Of a stretch of DNA of 64,000 nt, positions 57,174 through 64,000 are shown piece after piece. Position 1 is the first letter of the stretch. Every line of letters begins with the position of its first letter. The notes under the pieces are model-generated. The model made no database searches. It saw only the letters and a list, made by a program, of their open reading frames with translations, and was not told the DNA's origin. This DNA is from Salarias fasciatus (Eukaryota; Chordata; Actinopteri; Blenniiformes; Blenniidae). The translations under genes and the position numbers were made by a program. The DNA lies in contig NC_043763.1 of NCBI RefSeq assembly GCF_902148845.1, positions 22,078,454-22,142,453 on the forward strand. Reading direction: 5' to 3'.

Positions 57174-57869
57174 ATGAAGCCATCCCATCTCCTCATCACT
57201 GTACTCTCTGCACTCTGGATTAAAGGTATTAATTCAGTCTTTGTTTTGTACCACAAACTAATTTAATTCTTGTTTCTTCAAAATAGACGAATATTGAAAA
57301 GGAGAGGATTGAGTGTTTTCTGGTCCACCTGTGTGATATTCTTTGAAGTGCACTTAGTGTTTAATACAGGAGCTTTGACAGTGAATAAAGTTGAAGAAGT
57401 TCCTCATTCACCCAGTTCTTGCTATTTCTAACAGTATGATGACGGCGATGGGAATTTTGAATTTCTGAAATTCTTGTTTCCCAGCAATTTCACCCAAATC
57501 CATCAATTTCTCTCCATTCATTGCTCAAAGTGTCTTATTTTCCATCATCTCTGTACAGGAGTTTACCTCAACAAAGAAAACCAAGTGTCACAGAAGCCAA
57601 GAGAATTACTCTGGAAACTAGGCAGTGAAGTCCGCCTCAATTTCTCTCATCAAATCTCAAGCTACTACACAATTCTGTGGTATCAGCGCCCGCGGGGGGA
57701 CACGTCACTGAAGCTGATAGCCTACATATACTACAAGACAATAACCGTGGAGGAGCCGTTTAAAGGACGCTTCAATGTGAGCGGAGACGGACAGAAAGAG
57801 GCTCATCTTCACCTGCTCAGCCTCAAACACCCAGAAGACACTGGTGAATACTTTGGTGCAGCAACAATA
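57174..57869 (+). CDS. TRBV: V-E4 gene, cysteine-free V domain
   Basis: Leader 57174-57225, V exon 57559-57869. LNFSHQ and EYFGAAT as in the other E copies; CDR1 SSYYTILW, CDR2 YIYYKTITV. RSS CACAGTG 57870-57876, ACAAAAACA 57900-57908. Its upstream intron matches V-E1 (CAGCAATTTCACCC) rather than V-E2 and V-E3. Confidence 0.88.
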
Positions 57870-60217
57870 CACAGTGATCAGAAACACTGACTCTACTGTA
57901 CAAAAACATGTGAAGCAGCTGGAAGATAACCGCACATCGACAGGAAACTCCAAACCCAGACAGCACAGGATCAAGGTAGGTTTACAACCATTCACGTTTT
58001 TCCTTCATCAACTCAGAAAATAACTCACAATCAACACCTGGATCAATTTTGAGTCGATCAACTTCATGTGTGCACACAACCAGGAGTTTGGACACCTTCT
58101 TTCACATATATATTGAAAAGTATTGTAAATCAGCCTCATGGTGCTTTAGAGAAAGTGCAACCTGTTTCAATATTTCAGAAATAATTTGGATTCTGTTCCA
58201 AAATTTTGATATTATTTTAAACATGACCCTTTATTGGATGTGTCACGATTTAAAAAAAACAGACTAAAAAAAAAAGAGATTGAGCATCATGAATCCTGAG
58301 AATTTGATTACTTTGGTTGTTGAGTATTTGAATACATTTACTTCAGTAGACTATTTTCACTTTCTACTTTACTTTCAGTAGTGACACTTGTGTAAAGAAG
58401 TGTTCGCAAACAACAGTTCTACATATTGATATCTTCTGTTTGGTATTACTGCTTGATCATTTTATCACTGAAAATCCTCTAATAATGACCTGTATTCCAT
58501 GAAAAGCCTGTCTCCTTTAAAGGTGCCCTATTATGGAGTTTGCACATTTTATGCGAAACAGCGCCCCCTGCAGGCCTTCGGCATAATGCAGCTTAGTGAA
58601 AAACTCGTCCCTGTGGCTCGTGTGCACGGAAGAGGGGAACTCCGTCTTCACTCGTTTAGAAGCGCTCAAGTAAGATGTAAGTGTCCTCTACCTGGTGGAG
58701 TCTGTGTGGAGCTGTGGCAGTGCTAGAAGCCAGTCTTTTCTTACTTTTCTTTACTTTACTTTACCTGCACTGCAACTTTCAAGTGAGAATTTAGCGCTGT
58801 TAGAGGTACTTGTAATGAATATGTCAGGGCACACTGTACACATCATTCAAAATGTGGAACATAGTTATGGTGGAAAATAAGTATTTTTAAGGTTGTAAAA
58901 CTCCTTTAACATCTTTAATGACCAGGCAGTGGCGGTTTTTTCCACAAGTCAACTGGGAGGCAGACTCACGGGGGCGGCATGATGAAGGGGGAAAAAAAAT
59001 CATGAAATACAATTCCCTTCATGAGCTGCTTATGAAGCAGCCCCCTGCTCAACAACTCTCGGGGTTGCTCGGCAACCTGCTCCGACGAGGCACTCGTCTT
59101 GGGCTCGCCTCGGGCGCCTGAGAAGCCAGGGCCGGCCCTGTGACCGGATGCATCTTTGAAGGAAACTCAGAAAAGCCGCCTCCCAATATCAGCCTGTTCT
59201 TTTTTTTCTGTCTTGTCTTATTTCTGTGAAGCGCTACGGCGCTGTACTTACAGTAGTCTGTGCTACAGCGCCAGTCCTCCTGTTATGGCGACTGTGTGTA
59301 TTACACACGTCCGGTAAAAATGGTGGAGGGACAGACAACATTAAACTCGATGTTGAACTTCAAATTTTTTCACATCGATTGAAAAAATAAAATCGAATTA
59401 TTCGAATTAATTCGATATACACCCCAGCTCTAAATTGCATTACTGTCAAAAGATCTTTCTGCTCTTTTTGAAAAATTTTAAATATAAGCCTCTCTCTTAT
59501 ACATGCCTCCTTCCATTAAAAGCCTGGTGCCTGATCCAGTTAGGACAAATAAAAGCCCCGGCTGCTATAAGAGGATTTACGGTATGTCAGTGATTCCCAA
59601 CCAGGGGGCCTGGCCCCCACAGCAGAAGCTCACAGCAAAAATGACAATGAAGCTCATGTGGACTTTAATAAAAAAGCGTCTCGAATACACAGAAAAGTGG
59701 AAAAAATGGAGGGAAGTCAGGCTAAAGGGAACGATTAAAAGAAACAAAGATGTGACCAACAGTTACAGACAATATGACTTCACTGAAGCAAGAGACAAAA
59801 CTAGAGCTGGTGAAAGAAAATTTGAAACTGCAAGTTTTTAGCAGCATCAGACCACCAAACACTCCATGACCCCGAGTTCATCCTCAGAATAAAGGAAGTG
59901 ATCATGACAGAATATAACAAAGAAAATGGATTTTATAATAGTGCTCTGAGGTTCCATCAACTCTGGTTGAACAATTGATCAGGGTGTGGTGGTGGTGGTG
60001 GGGTGTTGAGGTTCCAATCGTCAACATTTGGGGTTCCTCAAGAAAAATGCTGTGAATCACTGGTTTCTGTGATCATGAACAGATGTGACCAACAGGTGGA
60101 GGCACAGCACATGGCATCCAGCCTCCGTCATGAGGGAGTGAGGATGGATCAGTCGTCACATCACAACACCCTCCTTCTTTCTGACATGCAACACTTTCTC
60201 CTCACCAGTCGTCAATC

Positions 60218-60652
60218 ATGTCTTCACCTGTTCAAACCATCCTCTTCCTCTCCATCTGGTTCACAAGTAAGATGCTAAATTTGATCCTGACCTCCTTGAG
60301 TCGTTAAGATTCATTATAAATGTTGACTTGAATTCTCTTACTTCTTCTCTGCAGGTCAGGTGAGCGCAGCTACAATCAAACAGTCATCTCCACTGGTGGA
60401 GAAAGAGAGCAGTGAAGTCCACATTAACTGCAAGCATGACGATAGCAGCCTTCTGATGATGTTGTGGTATCAGCAGAAAAGAGACAGCACGGCCATGACT
60501 CTCATTGGCTACGGCTATGAAAACTCCCAAAACTACGAGGGACAGTTTGAAAAAGAATTCAAGCTGACCAGGAAGAGCGTGGTGGAAGGAGCTCTGATCG
60601 TACAGAAAACAGAGCCGTCACATTCGGCTCTTTATTTCTGTGCTGCCAGTAA
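60218..60652 (+). CDS. TRBV: V-F4 gene, the only intact F copy
   Basis: Leader 60218-60266 (MSSPVQTILFLSIWFT) with a proper donor AA|GTAAGA; V exon 60355-60652. Cys in INCKHDD, LWYQQKRDST, LYFCAAS. RSS: CACAGTG 60653-60659, 23-bp spacer, ACTAAAAAG 60683-60691. Both signals that are damaged in F1-F3 are whole here. Confidence 0.9.
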
Positions 60653-60762
60653 CACAGTGATGTGGTCTGATGACACTCCTTCACTAAAAAGCCTCCACAA
60701 TTTCCTGTCAATAAGACTATTGCTCTTGTTTTCAGGCTCTGGCAGCAGCACACGCCTGCAGG

Positions 60763-61209
60763 ATGTCTCCAGCTCTGTTCGGACTCCTCGTCGTCCTGCT
60801 CCCCTCATGTAAGATCACCTTTCAAAACATCTTCACTTTGTGCATTGCTATAAACAGCATTGTGGTTATTGGTCTTGTATTAATGCTTTTTTTTTTTTTT
60901 TGTTACCCACAGATGAAGCCAAGAGTGTGAAATTTGATCCCTCTCATCCCAAAATAGTTCCCAAAACAGAAACAGTGGAGTTTAAATGCAAACACGATGA
61001 CAGTGATTTGCCTGTGATGCTCTGGTACCAGCAAACCCAGACAGTTGGCTTGAATCTAATCGGATACGGCTACCAGGGCAGCGATCCGAACTATGAGGAG
61101 CAGTTCAAGACTGGCTTTGAGATTAGGAGAGAAGACGTGAAAAATGGGGCTCTGATCATTCGCAATGTGAACATAACAGACTCGGCTGTGTACTTCTGCG
61201 CTGCCAGTA
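60763..61209 (+). CDS. TRBV: V-G4 gene
   Basis: Leader 60763-60808 (MSPALFGLLVVLLPS), V exon 60913-61209. CDR1 SDLPVMLW. RSS CACAGTG 61210-61216, ACTAAAAAC 61240-61248. The leader lies 71 bp after the V-F4 nonamer. Intact. Confidence 0.92.
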
Positions 61210-61309
61210 CACAGTGATGTGGTCTGATGAGAAACCCTGACTAAAAACACACTTTGGCTTCAGCAGCCTGATGAAAGGCTGCGTCAGCTCCCAATACACT
61301 CACACACAA

Positions 61310-61965
61310 TTGTGCAAGATGAGTAACTGCACGTTGCTAAATATTTCACCGATGATGTTTGAGGGGAGGTTCCCTCTTGATTTCTTAATGATTGCCAATG
61401 GCCTCCCAGAGAGCAACGGATCAAAAAGCTGAGAAATGCGATGTGATCTGTCCTTGATAATATTCTGACCTCTGTTGAGACCCCCGGTGGAGTAGATGTC
61501 CATGACGGAGGATGGAGGACAGTCAGAAATGCTCTGTGCTGCTTTGACTGAGCTTCACTCTGCCTCGATGCAGCTCCCAGACCAGGTGGAGACACTGGAC
61601 GTCAGCAGGCTCTCAATAGATGAGCAGTAGAAGGCCAGCAGTAGCTTCCTGTCCATGTTGTACATCCTGAAGACTCTCAGGAATTGCAGCTGCTGCTGAA
61701 CTTTATTCATGACAGCTGTGGTGTTGTCTGTCCAGGAGACGTCATCGAGATCTGGAGACCCAGGAACCTGAATGTGTGGACTCTTTCCACACACCTGCCG
61801 TTGACGGAGGGGTCAGTCCTGTTCCTCCTGCAGTCTATGATGATCTCCTTTCTCTTTGAGGTGTTCAGGGTTAGGCTGTTGTCTGCACACTATCTCGTAT
61901 CCCTTTGACATCAGGCCGACCACTGTGGTGTCGTCAGCACATTTGACCATGTTAATTGCCCTGGT
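61310..61965 (-). mobile_element. L2/CR1-type LINE reverse-transcriptase fragment
   Basis: On the minus strand, 61915-61950 encodes MVKCADDTTVVGLMS, the catalytic ADD region. Downstream, 61555-61794 encodes WTDNTTAVMNKVQQQLQFLR and LLAFYCSSIESLLTSSVSTW, the usual sequence after it in fish L2-like elements. The parts are in different frames, so it is broken. It sits exactly where unit 4 similarity ends. Confidence 0.75.
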
Positions 61966-62219
61966 CATACAGCAATCAAGTTAAAAAAAAAAAAAAAAAA
62001 AAGAAAAACATTCTTGATCCAGGTGCATGTGGGTCAAACTGTATCTATTATATCATGAAGCAGGATCTGCTCTGACATACTCTGAAGACAAATGTCCTCC
62101 AAGGGAATCAGATTATCAGTTGGTCTTATGATGACATCCTGATGTGATCATGTGACTTCACCTTGTTCGAAAAGAGGGAAGTTTGCACCATTCAGCAGAG
62201 AGCAGCTCGTAAAGGGAAC
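61966..62219. other. spacer before V-H1
   Basis: Has an A run at 61983-62001 and a TGATGACATCC/TGTGATCATGTGAC stretch about 80 bp before the V-H1 ATG. It may include the V-H promoter; not shown. Confidence 0.4.
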
Positions 62220-62624
62220 ATGCTGGTCAAACTGCTGTATTTGCCTCTTCTTTTACACTCAGTTGAGAGTCACAGTCACATTTCCAGAGCTTCCCTTCAT
62301 GACACGAGATGATTCCACATGGTGAAACCTCTGTGTGCTGCAGGTCTGAGTGTCGTCGTTCTTCAGTCTGGAGATCAAACATCTCACGCTGGAGGCAAAG
62401 TGACGCTGGACTGCCGGCTGGGCTCAGGGTCCAGCATGAGCAGCTACACCATGCTGTGGTACCGACAGAGCCACCACGGAGCCCAAATAGAGTTTCTTAC
62501 AAAAGAGTATGATGAAACCACGGGCCGCTTTGAGCCACACTTCAATACAGACAAAACCAGCTTCTCTCTTCAAATCACCGAGCTGCTTCTCAACGACAGC
62601 AGCACCTACTACTGCGCTGCCAGC
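62220..62624 (+). CDS. TRBV: V-H1 gene, separate V family
   Basis: The leader begins at 62220 (MLVKLLYLPLLLHS). Its donor is uncertain: GTTGAG at 62262 breaks phase, while GTCACA at 62269 keeps it. V exon 62344-62624 starts after GCTGCAG: LSVVVLQSGDQTSHAGGK, first Cys in LDCRLG, LWYRQ, YYCAAS. RSS CACAGTG 62625-62631, 23-bp spacer, ACAAATAAA 62655-62663. The only member of its family in the window; not part of the A-G cassette. Confidence 0.85.
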
Positions 62625-62663
62625 CACAGTGACACACACAGTCCAGGAAGTCATACAAATAAA

Positions 62664-63229
62664 GCCACAGATGATGCACAGGAAGGAACTCAAACAGTCC
62701 AAAAACATGCTTTTTGTTTTTGAAACATGGTGACTCTGTAGTCTGTAGAGGTGGATATGATTGTGTGCAAAAACAATGCATTTTCATTTGAGACATTGCT
62801 CTGTACACACTACATATGGACAACGATGTGCATATTATGAAAACAATCGTGACTGAAGGTGATCATGGTGTGTAACGGGGGAGCTATAGTTTGTGTTCAA
62901 CAACTGTGAAACATCAATACATGTGATCAAACTTATCCACATATTATCATGACTCTTCAGTCATCGTCAGCCACATTACATTTACATGTTTGTTTTTGTT
63001 TGCTTCACATTCTTCTGTAGTTGCAGCTCAGTGTCCACTAGGAGGCTGCTGCTGTGCAGAGAATGATATGGCATGTTTTGATTCCACGTTACATGTTTTA
63101 AGAATATGGGTTGCTACAATTCAAACAGTTATAGGAAGTTTCTTTCACAGATGTTTCTGTGTGGAATTTCAAGTTTGTGTTCCATGTGTCTCCTTTCAAC
63201 TTTGAGCACCTGCCAAGAAATAAATTTCG
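62664..63229. other. spacer after V-H1
   Basis: No gene recognised. Similarity to the V cassette begins near 63230 (CCCAGAAAATGAC). Confidence 0.5.
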
Positions 63230-64000
63230 TTTCCCAGAAAATGACTACAGTCTCAACATAACGCAACTTTTAATGACACTCTCTGGTGCAAAATACAGTG
63301 AAATGTCCAGGAAACTTACCGACACTGAGGGCATAACAATCTCAGAAAAAAAATCTGTTTTTCCTCATTGTTTCAGAGCAAAGAAATAACAAAACATGAA
63401 AATTCTATTCAATTTGGAAGCTTCAGGCTGAACTGAGATCTGTCACACCCTTTCAAAGGGGTCCGGGACTCCTAAACTCCTCCCACCGTACAGCATCAGG
63501 GTGGCAGTTTGTTTTCCTTCTAGATGGGGTTCAAGGTTTTTACTGACAACATCGTCAACATGATCATCATATTTGTCATCAGTCACTTTATCAATCTTCT
63601 GGTTTCAGGTAACGAGGTTTCAACAGTTTTAGACAGCACACAAAGCTGGAATTATACTTTTCAGTGTTTCATTGTTCTGTGTTGCAGGTTCTTCTTCCAC
63701 TGAACCTGTGAGCCAGACGCCACTAAACATTCACAGCAAACCAGGAGAACAAGCTGAAATCTACTGCTCACACAGCATTGATAGCTACAACCAAATCCTG
63801 TGGTACAAGCAGTCCCAGGGAGAGCTGCAGCTCCTCGGATATATCTATTTTACAGACGGCAATCCAGAACCAGGACTGGATGTGAAGATGCACGGAGACG
63901 CAAACAAGAACAAGAACAGCACGTTAACCATGGAGAAACTCCAAGTCAGCAGCAGTGCAGTGTACTTCTGTGCAGCCAGTTACCACAGTGCTCCACATCA
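63230..64000 (+). repeat. V cassette unit 5, partial
   Basis: Matches the B-C spacer from about 15040 onward, then V-C. The A and psi-B genes are absent, so the unit joins in the middle of the cassette. It runs off the window. Confidence 0.8.
63524..63983 (+). CDS. TRBV: V-C5 gene
   Basis: Leader 63524-63608 (85 nt, MGFKVFTDN), V exon 63688-63983. Distinct from C1-C4 at EPVSQ, GEQAEIYC and SYNQILW. Heptamer CACAGTG 63984-63990; the rest of the RSS is cut by the window end. Intact as far as seen. Confidence 0.9.

Larger units (their letters stand above)
50522..61308 (+). repeat. V cassette unit 4
   Basis: Fourth copy, 10.8 kb including a 527-bp solo LTR. Short GC-rich spacer as in unit 2. 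V-F4 is the only undamaged F gene. Similarity to the other units stops about 60 bp after V-G4. Confidence 0.9.

Overview
The window is from a bony (teleost-type) fish and covers part of the T cell receptor beta (TRB) locus. Four things show this: a D segment whose 12 bases equal the mammalian TRBD1 core, flanked by exact 12- and 23-bp recombination signals; a row of J segments of the FGxGTKLTVL type; a four-exon TRBC-like constant gene; and about 30 V genes or relics ending in CAxS plus a recombination signal (RSS). The repeats around them (fish tRNA-SINE, hAT-like elements, an L1-type LINE) also fit a fish. I cannot name the species.

Layout. 1-1494: decayed retroelement pieces and unassigned DNA. 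1523-1534: the D segment. 1915-5891: 14 J segments, 13 with a complete core motif and one degenerate, plus a J remnant (7211-7254) just before the constant gene. 7288-8663: the constant gene, with a poly(A) signal at 8750. 8756-12185: non-coding, holding a possible enhancer-like motif cluster and a MITE with a SINE inside it. 12186-61308: four tandem units of about 10.5-11 kb (before later insertions), each with the V order A, psi-B, C, D, E, F, G. 61309-63230: a junction with an L2-type LINE fragment and a lone V gene of another family (H). 63230-64000: start of a fifth unit, cut at the window edge inside the RSS of V-C5.

How it works together. V, D and J carry 23-, 12/23- and 12-type signals, so V-to-D-to-J joining followed by splicing to the constant exons would give a TCR beta chain. 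All V genes here lie downstream of this D-J-C block in the same orientation. An ordinary deletional join to this D would put the coding joint on the excised circle, so the array more likely serves another D-J-C block beyond the right edge.

Most notable: V-E is a cysteine-free V family, with both canonical disulfide cysteines replaced in all four copies while the frame, splice sites and RSS stay intact. V-F copies 1-3 share two lesions (leader donor and RSS heptamer) that copy 4 lacks. A full-length L1-type LINE with two open frames and a perfect 15-bp target-site duplication sits in unit 2, with the empty site kept in the other units. Different parts of the units give conflicting relationships, which suggests unequal exchange or gene conversion. 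V family letters (A-H) and J numbers are local labels, not official nomenclature.
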